From Azolla caroliniana (lineage: Eukaryota > Polypodiophyta), in NCBI GenBank assembly GCA_043228905.1, contig JBHGNT010000017.1:5394001-5458000 (forward strand): DNA of 64,000 bases, read 5' to 3'. Each line of letters starts with the position of its first letter. Position 1 is the first letter of the stretch. This document shows positions 10,096-23,025 of the stretch, piece by piece. The notes below the pieces were generated by a model. It made no database searches and was not told where the DNA came from. It saw only the letters and a list, made by a program, of their open reading frames with translations. Made by a program: the position numbers and the translations under genes.

Positions 10096-10752
10096 TGACG
10101 GGAACTCAAGGCTCCTTATACGCAACGCTCGGCCACAACCAAGCTTAGAATCATACATAGAAAAACGGGAAATAAAGCACGACACGAAGAAGAGAAGAGT
10201 ACGCAGGATGTTTACATGGAAAGCCCAAACTAAGGGAAAAAACCACGGTAGCCCACAGGCTGCAAACTATCGCTATGTTAGAATGTACAACAGTGAGTTC
10301 ACGGAGGCAATGACCTCGTGCTAATGATCCTCGCCATAGGCGGCGGTTACAACAGAGGCAACAACCTCTTTCTCTCTCTCTCTCTCTCTGTACACAGTTA
10401 CGTGCTCTCACTCTTTCCTTGCACCAACAAGAATGACAACACCAACAGTCTAAAAGTTTGCCCTAAGTCATATTTATACTTAATATGACTTTTCGTCTAT
10501 TTACAAATATAGCCATGATGAACTCTCAGAAACATATTTACGAATATGTCTCTTCATCCGGTGAGCACTTCTCACCGGGTCTGCATCATCCGGCTCTCCG
10601 TAGCCGGGTACTCCTCATCCGGTTCTCAGCGGGTCTGCACCATCCGGCTCTCCGTAGCCGGGTACTCCTCATCCGGTTTCGGCCTCGGCCGAGTTTGTTC
10701 ATCGGCACTGTTCTTCTTCCTTCCCATCCGGAGGAACCTGTCTCCCAACAAA
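10096..10752 (-). repeat. Copia B1 3' LTR
   Basis: 657 bp from TGTTGGGAGACAGG (10752, minus strand) to CCGTCA (10096). It contains two copies of a 54-bp unit (starting 10590 and 10644), each with the palindrome CCGGCTCTCCGTAGCCGG. A TATA-like TATAAATATGAC lies near 10470-10480. The flanking 5 bp TGGGT pairs with TGGGC after the 5' LTR. Confidence 0.9.
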
Positions 10753-10769
10753 CTCCCCCTTCACTCCGG

Positions 10770-13700
10770 CATGGGGTGTCTTACTAGTCCAATCCTCTTC
10801 CGGCATGCATCCAGCTTGTCGGGTATCAGCACTTTGGTCAGCATATCTGACCCGTTCTCGGTCATGTGGATCTTCGTCAGTGCGAACTCCTGGTCATCTA
10901 CCCTTTCCCGAATCCAGTGATACCTTCGCTAGATATGCTTCGTCCGGGAATGGTAAGCCGCATTCTTAGCAAGGTGGATGGCACTTTGACTATCTCAATA
11001 GAGTCGGTATTCATCTTGCCGGATACCAAGCTCTCCGATGAAGTCCTTCATCCATATTATTTCCTTACCGGCTTCCACAACCACCATGTACTCCGCCTCT
11101 GTGGTTGACAAAGCAACCGTCTTCTGCAGCCTCGACTGCCACAATGTCATTACATACCCGGATGTAGACCGGCTGGTATCCACATCAGCCGACATGTCCG
11201 AATCGGTGAAACCGCTAAGTTGAGGTTTTCCGGAGCCGAATCAGAGACACATATTTGAAGTGCCCTTCAAATACCGGAGTATCCATTTGACCGCGTTCTA
11301 GTGCTCCTTGCCGGGATTGCTCATGAACCGGCTCACCACTCTAACTGCGTACCCTATATCCGGTCGGGTACACACCATTGCGTACATTAAGCTCCCGACG
11401 GCAGAGGCATATGTAATCCTCATCATATCTGCCTTCTCTGCTTTCGTCTTCGGGCTTTGCTTACTGGATAACCTGCAGTTTGCCGAAAGTGTCGATCCAA
11501 CCGGTTTCGCATCTGACATGTTGAACCGGTGAAGCACCTTTGTCACGTACTTCTCCTGTGACAACCACAATTGCTTCATTGACCGGTTCCGAATGATGTG
11601 CATCCCCAGCATCTGTCTTGCCGGACCCAAGTCTTTCATTGAGAAGGTCCGGTTGAGAGCCTTCTTCAGCATCCGTATTTTGACTTGGTCCCGTCCGACG
11701 ATCAACATGGCATCCATGTACAGAAGGAGTATCAGGAAGTCGCCTCCTTCGAACTTCTTCACAAACACGCAGTGATCGGCCTACGTCTTGTGGTACCCTT
11801 GATCGGTCATGAAGGAATCGAACTTCCAGTACCATTGTCGGGGAGCCTGCTTTAGTCCGTACAGGCTCTTCTTCAGCCGGCATACCAAGTGCTCCTTCCG
11901 TTTCTCCACAAATCCTTCCGGTTGCTACATGTAGATCTTCTCATCCAGGTCGCCGTGAAGGAATGTCGTCTTCACGTCCAGCTGTTCTACCTCAAGGTCC
12001 ATGCTTGCTGCTATACTCAGCACCGTCCGGATGGAGGTCATCTTTAATACCGGGGCAAATATCTCGTCAAAGTCCATGCCCTTTTTCTGTTGGAACCCCT
12101 TCACCACGATCCTGGCTTTGTATCTCGAGGGGTTGTCGGTATCTCCCGGTTTCAACTTGTACACCCACTTATTTCGGAGTGCCCGCTTTCCTTTCGGCAA
12201 CTCCACCAATTCGTACGTATGGTTCTCATGCAGGGAATCCATCTCATCCTGCATGGCACTTAACCATTTTCAGCTGTGGGTGTCATCCTTCGCTTCTTCG
12301 AAGCTTTCCGGCTCCCCCTCATCGGTCAGCAGAACATGCTCTGCATCCGGAAATCTCCGGGGGGCCCTTCTCTCTCTGAGAGGATATCTCCGTCTTCGGG
12401 CTTTGGTAACTGGCTCCTCCATTTGCTCTTCATCTGAATCTGATTCGGGGTCTTGGCCGGTTCCGGATTCGGCTTCCTCTACTTCTTCTTCAGCCTGTTC
12501 GGTATCCTCGCCGTATCCGGCTGGTTCTTCGAGTGCTAACCGGTCTCTCGCCAGTTGGGTCTGCTCATCATAGAATTGATCCTTACCGGTCGACTCGGAG
12601 TTCATTATCTTCTTCTCCGACTCCCAGTCGGCGAGCGTCTTGTCCTCCATGAAGATAATATCTCGACTCCGGAATACCTTCTTGTCGACCAGGTCCCACA
12701 CTCGGTAACCGAACTCATCGTCACCGTAACCGAGGAATATGTATGGCCGGGTCTTTGGATCTAACTTTCCTCTCCGGTCCTTAGCTACATGCACGTACGC
12801 GAGACACCCGAACACCTTCAGATGCCAGTAGGATACTTCCTTACCGGTCCACACTCTCTGTGGCGTGTCTCCGTCCAAGGGTACTGAGGGTGATCTATTT
12901 ATCACATATGTCGCCGTCGACAGTGCCTCAGCCCAAAACTTCTTGGGTAGTTTTGCATGCGCTAGCATACTCCAGACCCTCTCCATTATGGTCTGGTTCA
13001 TCCTCTCGGCTAGTCCGTTTAGTTCCGGAGTCTTCGGCACGGTAAATTCGAGCCGGATTCTCTTCGAGCGGCAATACTCCTCGAACTACCCCCGGTATTC
13101 TCCTCCGTTATCTGCTCGAACCGCCTTCAGCTTCCGACCAGTTTCTCTTTCCAATCTCACGTGGATCTTTCTAAAGACGGATAGCACCTGATCCTTCGTC
13201 TTCAACGGTGTGGCCCACAGCTTCCAGCTGTGGTCATCTATGAACGTTACGAAGTACTGCGCTCCGGCATGTGACTTCGTGTCTACTTGACACACATCCG
13301 TATGCACCAACTCCAATGGTGCATTACGTCTCATCGGTGGCCTTGGTCGGAAGGAGGTTCGGTTTTGCTTACCGGCCAGACAATCAGTGCACTTCTCCAA
13401 GTGCACGTTCTTCACTGGAATGAGGTTGTCGTCTGCAAGCCTCTTCATCCCCTTCTCGCTCATATGACATAGTCTCTTGTGCCACAGCTCACCGGCAGTG
13501 TTGGATGCCAGGTTCACTACTTCTGGACATAACCGGGCATTCATCAAGTACAGTGTGTTGACCTTCCGGGCCCTAGCCACAATCAGGCTCCCTTTGCTGA
13601 ACTTCATGACACCGTTCCGGGAGCTACCCGTGTAGCCTTCATCATCTAGCAGACCGGTTGATATCAGGTTCAGACGAACCTCCAGAACGTGTCGGACATC

Positions 13701-14789
13701 CTTCAGCAACAACTTGGATCCTATTGGTGTCGACAACCACACGTCTCCTATGCCGACAATTCGGCATGTACCTTCATTTCCCATCCGGACACAGCCGTGA
13801 TCACCGGCTGAGTAGAATGAGAAGCATTTACGGTCCGGGGTAATGTGGAACGACGCTCCGAAGTCTACCACCCAAGTCATCTCGTCGCCGGCAAGGTTTA
13901 TCTCACTCTCCTCGGTGATGAGCATCAACTCTTCTTCACTTGCCGCGATTGCCGTTGTTCCCTTCCGGTCCGGCCCCCTCCGGTCTTTACCGTTCCGGTC
14001 CAGGGTCCGCTTCGAATCGGTACCGTCGGTTTCCTTGTCTTTTCGGAAATGCCGACAGTTCTTTTGGAAGTGTCCCGGCTTGCCGCAATAGAAGCAAGTA
14101 GGCCTCCTCCTTGACTTTGACCATGTCCCCGACTTCTCCCGGTTCTGGGGACTACGGTTTCTATGTCTTTCGCGTTCCGATTTGGTAAGGAGCACTTTGG
14201 AGTCGGAGCTCGTATCTTTATCTTTCCAACGCGCCTCTTCTTCTAGCAAGCTCGACTTTACTCTTGCTAGGGATAACTGTTTTCCTTCCGGCCCGGCGTT
14301 GCCCAAAGTGACAACCAACGTCTCCCAGCTATCCGGGAGGGAACCGAGCAGGAGTAGTGCTAGTACCTCGTCGGCGAGAGGTACTTCCAATGACGTTGCC
14401 TGGTGTATCAGCCCTTGGAAGGCATTCATGTGCTCCGCCATCTTGGAGCCATCTTGGTACCGGAGTCTTACTAGCTTCCGGAATACCGAAACCTGATTAA
14501 CAGCATTTTTGTTTTGAAACATAACGTCGATCTTCTCCCAGAGCTCATGAGCCTTGCTCTCTTCATTGAAGTTGTTGTATAGGCTCATGTCGATGAAGCA
14601 CCGTATGTACACCGTTGTCTTCATGTGCATCACCTCCCATATTGTGGTGTCAATCTTGTCCGGTCTCTTGTCCCCGAACTGAACCGGTAACCAAAGATCT
14701 TTAACCACGAGCATGTCCCTCATCTTCGACTTCCACACTGAATAGTTGGAGCCAGTGAGCTTGAACATGCCGCCAAACGATTCGTCCAT
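10770..14789 (-). pseudogene. Copia B1 gag-pol polyprotein, degraded
   Basis: Gag begins at 14789 (MDESFGGMFKLTGSNYSVWK) with a CCHC knuckle (CFYCGKPGHFQKNC). Then come protease (WVVDFGASFHIT), the integrase zinc region (HKRLCHMSEKG...CTDCLAG) and catalytic pieces HTDVC, RADNGGEY and NGLAERMNQ, then reverse transcriptase (KWVYKLKPG, LDVKTTFLHGDL) and RNase H (STTEAEYM). In-frame stops occur near 13089, 12271, 11926, 11783, 11302, 11245, 11000 and 10931, and there is a frameshift near 11715. Most stops are CAG to TAG or CGA to TGA. The catalytic box at about 11706-11720 reads YMDAM where the sister copy B2 has YVDDM, so one essential aspartate is gone. It is clearly inactive. Confidence 0.9.
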
Positions 14790-14804
14790 TTTCTGTGTCG
14801 TTTC

Positions 14805-14816
14805 GCTCTGATACCA
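14805..14816 (-). other. Copia B1 primer-binding site
   Basis: TGGTATCAGAGC on the minus strand, two bases inside the 5' LTR. This is the standard initiator tRNA-Met primer site of plant Copia elements. Confidence 0.9.
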
Positions 14817-14818
14817 CT

Positions 14819-15088
14819 TGACAGGAACTCAAGGCTCCTTATACCTAACGCTCGGCCACAACCAAGCTTAGAATCATACACAGAAAAACGGGAAATAAAG
14901 CACGACACGAAGAAGAGAAGAGTACGCAGGATGTTTACATGGAAAACCCAAACTAAGGGAAAAAACCACGGCAGCCCACAGGCTGCAAACTATCACTATG
15001 TTAGAATGTACAACAGTGAGTTCACGGAGGCAACGACCTCGTGCTAACGATCCTCGCCACAGGCGGCGGTTACAACAGAGGCAACAAC

Positions 15089-15120
<32 letters not shown>

Positions 15121-15589
15121 GTACACAGTTACGCGCTCTCACTCTTTCCTTGCACCAACAAGAATGACAACACCAACAGTCTAAAAGTTTGCCCTAAGTC
15201 ATATTTATACTTAACATGACTTTTCGGCTATTTACAAATATAGCCATGATGGACTCTCAGAAACATATTTACGAATATGTCTCTTCATCCGGTGAGCACT
15301 TCGCACCGAGTCTGCATCATCCGGCTCTCCGTAGCCGGGTATTCCTCATCCGGTTCTCACCGGGTCTGCACCATCCGGCTCTCCGTAGCCGGGTACTCCT
15401 CATCCGGTTCTCATCGAGTCTGCACCATCCGGCTCTCCGTAGCCGGGTACTCCTCATCCGGTTCTCACTGGGTCTGCACCATCCGGCTCTCCGTAGCCGG
15501 GTACTCGTCATCCGGTTTCGGCCTCGTCCGAGTTTGTTCATCGGCATTGTTCTTCTTCCTTCCCATCCGGAGGAACCTGACTCCCAACA
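14819..15589 (-). repeat. Copia B1 5' LTR
   Basis: 771 bp from TGTTGGGAGTCAGG (15589) to CCTGTCA (14819). It is nearly identical to the 3' LTR except for extra copies of the 54-bp unit: starts lie at 15321, 15375, 15429 and 15483, against two in the 3' LTR. This accounts for almost all of the 114-bp length difference. A CT run lies at 15093-15120. Confidence 0.92.
15316..15535. repeat. 54-bp tandem repeat in Copia B1 5' LTR (four copies)
   Basis: The period is exactly 54 bp, with starts at 15321, 15375, 15429 and 15483. Each unit holds CCGGCTCTCCGTAGCCGG, a 6-bp stem hairpin, followed by CTCATCCGGTTCTCA. The repeat lies in U3, upstream of the TATA-like box in element orientation, so copy number could affect promoter strength. 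Confidence 0.9.
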
Positions 15590-18500
15590 TGGGCTATGTC
15601 CTCTTTCAATCTTTCCATTGGCTTCTGGATTATACGCAGTTGTAAGCGATAATTTGACCCCTATCCGGCTGAAGAATTCTCTAGCTTCATCAGAGTCAAG
15701 TTCTCCTCTATCTGCAATTATTTTACCAACACACCCATAACGACATATTACATCTTCTAACAAAAATTTACATACAACTCTAGTTGTTTTTTGTCGTACT
15801 GGTCTTCCTTCTACTTGGTTTGTAAGGTCTTCTCTTGCTAGTACTAAATATCGCATTTGACCTTGCCCAAGTGGCATTGTCACTAGATCAACCATCCATT
15901 TATAATGCCTTGATGATGAATATGTTGGTTTTAGCTCATCTCGATATCGAATAGTTGAATACCTTTGACAGATTTCATAGGTTTCCACAAATTTCATTAC
16001 ATCTTTATACATATGTGGCCACCAAAACTTTTCTTTCAACTTCATAAATGTCGCCCATATGCCTCTATGTCCTGCCCACAAACTATCATGGAATTCAGTA
16101 ATTAACTTTCTCTTAATATCATCCTTACAAATGACTCGAAGAGGATTTTCGGTTGGCCTTTTTGGGCGCCTCCATAAACGCCCTTCATCTAAAAAAAACT
16201 TGAATGCCCTTCATTGAAATTCATTTAATTGTTTCTTTGACCATGATGGGTTGGCTTCTTGAGTCTTTAAAAAGTTACCTATTTCTAACCATTGACCTTC
16301 ATATTCGGTGTCTTTAAACATTATGCTTACATTAAACTCGTCATGAGGCTTACTAGATATTTGATGAGCAACTCGATGGCTTGTAGTTTCCCAAAGAATC
16401 TTCAGTTTGCATCACCTTTTCATTTATGAACCTTGCCCTTGACAGCATATTTGCAACTGGGTTGTCTTTTCCCTTTATATGCCGCAATTCTGGGTTCATG
16501 GTTTTGATGTATGCAATCCACCGAAGCATTGCAATATCTGGTGTCGTGCAACTTGCTACCATTCCGATGAGTGGCAAACAATCTGTTTCAACCACTACAT
16601 TTGCTCCTATCAAGTAATCTCTATCTGTTTTTAATGCAGTAAGCAAACCCCACAATTCTCATTTAACTTGTGCATAATTTCTTTGTCTATCATTTAATAT
16701 CTTTGCTCCAAACCTAATAGCATATCGATGTTGGTCTTCATCTTCTTGGTTGATAACCCAACCGATCCCAATTGGGCTAGTATCGATTGTCACTATAATT
16801 GGTTTTTCACCTTTGTAGTCTGGTTGACGAAGAACTGGAGCTTTCAATAATGCTTCTTTCAGTTGTTGAACAACTTGTGTATGTTCATCAGTCCAAATAA
16901 ACTTCTTCCCTTTTCTTAAAAGTTGGTAGAGAGGATCTGAGACATGTGCAAAGTGTGGTAACCAAATATGATAAAACACACATGCACCCAAAAATCTTCT
17001 CACCTCTGTTACCGAGTCGCAAACTTCCTTCATATTTTGTATTGCGTTAATTTTGATCGGTGAAGGCTTTCTCCCATACCACCCACACATATGACCAACT
17101 ATTAGAACTTTGTTTTGCCCAAAGCTAGACTTTGTTCCTGATAGTGTCAAATGTACCTACTCAAGCTTATTTAAAATACTTTCACAATCATTAATGTGAT
17201 CCATCACAAACTTTCTACAACCATTTCCAACCATAGTCTCATCTTTCTCTCTTTCTAAGCATCCCTTAATAGGAATATCATCTAAAAATGGCATAGTTAC
17301 CTTTGGGATGTACTCATGTAGAACCTTGTTCATTGCATTCATCATATGAGCAACTAAATTTGTCGCACCTTGAGGTAGAGTGCACATTCGAACCAACCCA
17401 ATTGGTGTTTTCATTGTTGTGATATTGCAACTATCAATTGCTAGTTGAAATTGGTCGTATCCTGAATATAGGTCTCCCATAGAGTAAATCGCTCTCCCAG
17501 CAAAAGCTTCTGCAAATTCATCAACAATCGGACCAATTCCTGCATTTCGGATTATGACTTTGTTGACTGGTTGTAGATCTTGAATGAATCTTAGAGAACC
17601 ATCTTTCTTTGGAACTGTGAACCATCGGTTGGAGTATGGTGCATTTGAAGGCTCTAAAATCTTCATCTTGACTTTATCCTTCAACAGCTCCAACAATTGA
17701 GGTAATCGAGCTCTCGGTATTGCAATAGTTTTAAAATTCCAAGGAATATGAGGGATAGTAAATATTACCATTGGCGTTACCACCTTTGGATCTACACAAC
17801 CAATCTCCTCGACTTTGAATGCGAACGCTTTCCCATGCCTAAAGATCATGTCTTTGAAAGTCATGATCTCCGATTGTAGAAGAAATTCACCCCCTCCGAC
17901 TCTTAACTTATTTATTGTATCCGAAGTGAAGTGATTTCCCATCTTCTCTGTTGGTCGAAGCATAGGCTCAGTTGATGTTGCCTTCATCTTCTCTTCACTA
18001 CCAATAGGTAATGGTATTGCAACAGGTTTAATCTTTTTATCTATAATTTTTTATTTTGTGTTACATAAACCTTCTACTTCTTCATATTTACAAGTATACT
18101 TATCAATTTCATAATACATATCAATTGAGTTTACATGTATCTTTCTAAGATTCTCATCATCTTCTTTCAAATACATTTCTAACTCTTCTAAAGTATTTGC
18201 AAAAGAAATTTCTTCCATAACACTTTCAATTTTCTCTTCCATTTCAAGTACTCCATTATCCTTCAATGCCTGCTGAAACAAATTAACATTCTTTTTCAAG
18301 TTCCTCTTGCATTCATACATCCTAGTCACACATATAGCACCACTTTCAGAAACATGAAATGACTTATTCATATGTTGTAATCCCCTATATGAGGGCCTTT
18401 TAATAATGGGACTATTGCAACCCTCACTCGCAACAGTCCTAGTCAAAAACCTGATTATCAAAATCATCACAGTCTTTTGGTATTGAATGATCACGAAGCT

Positions 18501-20601
18501 CTTGCTTGTTCCTCTCATGATTTGGGCGAACTATCATAAATTGTACAGTTCGTCGTCCATCTTGGCTACGGATTTTCGCATAGGCAGAACCATTGTCGAG
18601 GACTTTGGTCTCCATCCGTACCGCTGTAATGTATGGTTGCCCCAAGATTATTGGATAGGTAGATCCTTCATGCACAAAGAAATGTTGATCTACCTCTATA
18701 TCACCAATAGTAACCTTTACATTTGGGCATGCACCAAATAAATCTTCCGTGACTAATGTGGTAGCTTTTACTCGCCAACCATGTTGAGTATCAATTGGCC
18801 ATCTACCTTTCCTGTAAAAATCAGCACTCATTATATTTATTTCAGAACCATGATCAATAAGTGTCATCACGGGGTCTAGAACATTTCCAATCTTCACATG
18901 ATGCTCAGTAGTGGCTCTTGCCCAACATTTGCGAGAGTAATGGCTTCTTACATCTGTTGAATTTATCATTGAGGTTGATGCATGTTGAGAGTCAACAACG
19001 ATATTGTTTGACTCGTTGCTCACCACTTCATATGCCACCTTCGGATTTGTCTCTTTAACCTGCTCATTTACTTGCTTCTTTCTTCGCACAATATCAATTA
19101 TTTCATCATGAAATTCCTTTTTTTCAATACCTAACACTTCTCTTAGTGTAAATTCTACTCAACTGTATAGTATTCTTGTTTCTAAAACTTCCTTTAAATC
19201 TGTATCTTTTTCAATATCAGACATTAATTTGAATGAAGGACCAGATTTACCTTTTTCGACTTTTGCATCCATCTCTTTTCTTTTGCTTTCTCTTGTCTCA
19301 TGCTTTTTTGTTGAGCCAATCTCATCATCCAGCCTTTTCCTTTTTTCTTCCACTATCACCTCATACTCTTGGTGTTCTGCCATCTGAGCATAGACCGTCA
19401 TAACATCTACAGGAACATCCCATCCAGTGTTTTTCCTTACAGAATCTCCGACAACACGAAGGTCTTCCATCTTCATCTTTTGCTTTTGTGCAGTACTTAC
19501 AACCTTCTCCCAGAATGATGATCGGGATGGCATGTCATCAAGGCGCATTCCTGCCGTTGCCGAGTAGTACATTGCGGAAGCCTTCTTTGCTTCAGCTTCT
19601 TCAAATTTAACCTTAACACCACCATCACCAAAGTTCTTTGTAAGTGGACTTCTAGTTTCAGTTAAATAAATGTTACCATTTACACCAAGTCTTGATTTTC
19701 CATGTCTTTATATTCTTTACAATCACGTAGACGATGTTCGAGACTATCGCACCACATGCATCGGGGTTGAAATGGTTCCCTTGACCTCAAAGTTTGACCA
19801 TTCTCAAGCTCTGCCACTTTAATTGTTAAATCTTTCATACTTTGAACTAAATCATCAAGAAAAGACTCACTCTTAGTTCTGATCATTTCACGTGGTTGAT
19901 GCACCATTTCGTGTGATGGTTCTCGACCATGTCTTTGAACTTCGATGTTTTGATCAAGTCGATTCATCATTCCCACATGTGGTATTTGTAGCATTACACC
20001 ATTCCTTTGCATTCTTTTCATAAATTTATTATAAGCATTTGTTACCTCATTCCAATCTGCCGTTATACTCGGTATTTGACACTTCAAGCATAAATTCCAA
20101 TTCTTTTCTATATCTCTTGTCAACTGCCTGCAAAAATAAAGCAACCTTTTGCCAAGACAAAGAATTTCTTTCTTCTGACTTTAAGTGTCCATACATCCTA
20201 TCAAACTCTTTTTTTGTGTCAGCCACAAATAATGCTTCATCTTCTTTTAAGATCCATTCATGAAATGAACGCATTGTAACTCGAGAGAAATCTTCACGAG
20301 AATATTCAGACACAAGCGCTTCTTTGAATGCATTCCAATTCAAACTATGCAATGCATGTATTTCACGAATTCTATCTCTTAATTCCATTTCCACTAATTT
20401 ATAAAAGTTTGCTATCATATTGACATCATTCACACCAAACATTTACATTTCATCATAATATATATTGACATACTTTGAGATATTTGTGCCATCAAACACA
20501 CCAATCTTCTCTCGGACTTCTCGTAAGGCATGAAATAATTGATCTTGATTCAATTTTTCAATAAATAATCTTACCAGATCCATTGTACTCGTACTTGCCA
20601 T
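15590..20601 (-). pseudogene. Gypsy G2 gag-pol polyprotein, degraded
   Basis: Gag starts at 20601 (MASTSTMDLVRLFIEKL). Core pieces are NWNAFKEALVSEYSREDF, DAL-type helices and a CMWCDSLEHRLRDC knuckle near 19725. Protease shows LIDHGSEIN (about 18841-18866). Reverse transcriptase (17987-17157) has RWFTVPKKDGSLRFIQDLQ, DLYSGYDQFQL and an intact FLDD box (17277-17288). RNase H follows in the same frame, with stops at about 17154 (GAG-TAG) and 16656 (TGA). Integrase, in another frame from about 16190, has the zinc region HDSLWAGHRG...CQRY, DLVTM, ADRGELDS and NGKIERG, then is broken by Copia B1. Other stops and frameshifts separate the gag pieces. This RT is a Ty3/Gypsy type with unusually long gag. 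Confidence 0.85.
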
Positions 20602-20644
20602 GTTGATGTTGATCTTTACTTTAGATGTCTCTTCTACTTCCCCG

Positions 20645-20663
20645 TTTCACATCGGGTTCACCA
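20645..20663 (-). other. G2 primer-binding site (tRNA-Trp type)
   Basis: The minus strand reads TGGTGAACCCGATGTGAAA, five bases inside the LTR end. It differs by one base from the G1 site. The five-base gap between PBS and LTR is the same in G3. Confidence 0.65.
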
Positions 20664-20668
20664 AATTG

Positions 20669-21689
20669 TGTCATGGCGTGGCTCGCCTAGAAGCGTACCG
20701 TTGCGTAGACAAAAGATATCGTGAAAGTGAGGAAGGAATCACTGGGATTATGGACGGAAGAGACAAAAGAGTAGAGATAGAGTAAATAGAGATCAACAAG
20801 ATATGACAAGATGGGATATAGAATGATATTTGAAGGAATGAAAGAAACTTATAATTATTTGATGAATGAGTTACAAAATGATTGCGAGCATCGTTGATCC
20901 TTCGAACTTTGTCTCACAAGGTAATCTCTCTTCTCTTTCTTGATGGTAGACCATAGTCTTCCCTTCAATCTCTCGATAAGTATAAGACTCAAACCGCCGC
21001 CCTTCCGTTGCAAGTTGAGAACCACCACCACCAAGCTAGTTCTTCTTTTCTCTTTTAATCTCTGTCTCTCTTTCTCTAGTACAATATATCTTTCTCTAGA
21101 TCAAATATAATCATTTCCATCTTATTTCTTGGTCCCCTTTTGTCTATACTTCCTTTTCCTTTTATAGGGAAGAGATGGTTCTACATGTGGGCCATGTGGC
21201 GCACATGCAAAGAGGCTCTTGCATGTGTGCTATATGGTGCACATGTAGCACGTTTGATGGTTTAAACCATATAATACTAGTTAAAATGAAAACAAGACAC
21301 ATATTTATATACATTATAAGTATAGGCTAAATGGTAAGGTTTGAATGCCATAAGGTTGAGGTTTTTGGTTCAAGTCCTCTTTTGCCCATGTAATTTTGTG
21401 CATGTATTATATTACATGGTTTAGACTATAAAATACTACTTCAAATCATATGTTATTTTGTAAATTATTAGTATAGGCTAAATGGTAACCTTTGGGTGTC
21501 ATAAGGTAGGGTTTATTAGTTTAAGTCCTCTTTTGTCATGTAGTATAATAGATATATATATTTTTGTCTCTACATATAATGTATAATATTATCATAGTAT
21601 GTTATTAACATTATAAAGGTTTATTTTATTTTCATTACGTATTTATTTTATTGTAGACTTTTAATGTGAAGCTTTTGTACTTTACGACA
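20669..21689 (-). repeat. G2 5' LTR
   Basis: 1021 bp, TGTCGTAAAGTAC (21689) to CGCCATGACA (20669) on the minus strand. Its U3 end matches the truncated 3' LTR. Within U3, on the opposite strand to the element, lie two tandem tRNA-like units (21321-21390 and 21472-21540). Confidence 0.88.
21321..21540 (+). repeat. Two tRNA-like units in the G2 LTR (box A and box B motifs)
   Basis: Each unit starts TATAGGCTAAATGGTAA, fitting a pol III box A, and about 45 bp later has GGTTCAAGTCC (21367-21377, a full box B match) or the decayed TTTAAGTCC (second unit). Both are followed by a CATGTA-T/ATA tail. They lie antisense to the retrotransposon. They are probably not working tRNA genes, because acceptor and anticodon stems are not convincing. 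They could be tRNA-derived SINE copies captured by the LTR. Confidence 0.5.
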
Positions 21690-21770
21690 ATACGACTATC
21701 GAGGATCATATCCTCCACTACCTTCTTCAAGTCCATTGCTTGTTCGATCTCCGAGCAAAGCTTGAAGTTG

Positions 21771-21790
21771 GGGGGGGGGGGGGGGGGGGG
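21771..21790. repeat. G homopolymer of about 20 bases
   Basis: A GGTTGG followed by an uninterrupted G run inside the G3 gag remnant. It causes poly-Pro in the antisense frames. It may be length-uncertain in the assembly. Confidence 0.9.
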
Positions 21791-23025
21791 TTCCCCTTCT
21801 CTTTCCATCTTTCGTCAAGAGCTTGAGACTGGTTCGGCTCTTCCCTTCTTCGTGCACCTCGAGCGTCGTATTTCCTTGATGGACCGGCTCCCTCATTATT
21901 TCCTACCTTCTTCTCTTCTACCATTACTTCATAGTTTTGGCAAGCGGCTTCCACAAAGCCTGTCTTTTCTTCCACCGGATCGTTCCACCCGGTTGCTTCT
22001 TGGACCCTTCTTTCCGCTTTGTCCGCTTCTTCTCTTTTGAACTTTCCCCTAGAGAGGCTTCCAAGTATTGACAACCAAAAGTCAAACTCTTTCTCCTCTT
22101 GCCTCCTCACCTCTTTCCCCACTCGGATCCCAACCGACACGGAGTAGTGGACGGCTTCAACATGTCATGCTTCGGCCTCCTCCATTAGCCTTCTCATGCC
22201 CCCTCGGCCTGATTCAATCCCAAGGGGCACCTTGTCTCCGTCGAATAGACTCTATTGTTCCAAAGATAGACAATATCCCTTCTTAGGGCCTCTTGAAAGT
22301 CTCCACACTCCCTTCATAGGTGGTCGAGATTGTCACACCACATACATCTTTGCGCGAACGGGAGACGTCGATCTTGAGGCCCCCCACTCTCTCTCCTAGC
22401 TTCCGCTATTTGGAGATCTCGCACCATCTTTGTGAGCTCGTCTATTGCCGACCCTCTAGACGGTGCTTCAACCACATTTCTCTCAAGGACGAACCTTGCA
22501 TTTTCTTGCTCTCTTTCTTGAGGTGCTCTACCACCCCTGGGTTTGTGTGTCTCACTAATGGAGCCTGTGGATGTTTAGCCGCTAAACGGAGACCACCCGT
22601 CGTTCCATTCCCTTCTCTTATCAAAGCAACTACAAACCAGTTTTACCGTAGCCCAATCCGTCGTGAGCCCATCATCAGTTTCGAGGAGGAGCCCCACCTT
22701 CTCTTGGTCTTGTGCATCAACAACTTTTATGAATAGTAGGACCTTGCTTGTGTCAAGCCCCCTCCTATCGAGAGCCGAGAGTCGCGCAAAGCGCTTCTCA
22801 AATTCTTGTAGAAGTGCCATACTATTTCTTCCCTTGCCGAGAAGCTCAACCCACTCCATTAGATCCCTTTTCAAATTTCTAAGTGAGTCATCAAGGCCAT
22901 ACTTCTCGAGGAGTCTTTCTTCGAACTCCTCGCAATTGCAACAATCCGCTTGGATCTCGAGTACCTCTGCGTGGATACTCGGCGTTACCACTCTAACGAA
23001 TCCGGTCAACCGCCTATCTTCAAGG

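Larger units (their letters stand above)
10096..15589 (-). mobile_element. Complete Copia element B1 nested in G2 integrase
   Basis: This 5.5 kb element has both LTRs, an initiator-Met PBS (TGGTATCAGAGC, 14805-14816), one gag-pol region and a 5-bp target duplication with a single mismatch (TGGGT/TGGGC). The domain order gag, protease, integrase, reverse transcriptase, RNase H is that of Ty1/Copia. The spacing and motifs (SEMDSL-like, LPKGKRALRNKWV) resemble the Tork group. Confidence 0.92.
9103..21689 (-). mobile_element. Gypsy G2 (tRNA-Trp-primed), interrupted by Copia B1
   Basis: The parts on the minus strand are: 5' LTR 20669-21689, PBS 20645-20663, gag-pol 20601-15590, Copia B1 inserted at 15589/10096, the remaining integrase 10095-9491, a purine tract, and a truncated 3' LTR 9450-9103. 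Removing B1 and one copy of the 5-bp target duplication (TGGGC/TGGGT) rejoins the integrase reading frame, which confirms the nesting. The right LTR edge lies within the gag-derived sequence of G3. Confidence 0.85.
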
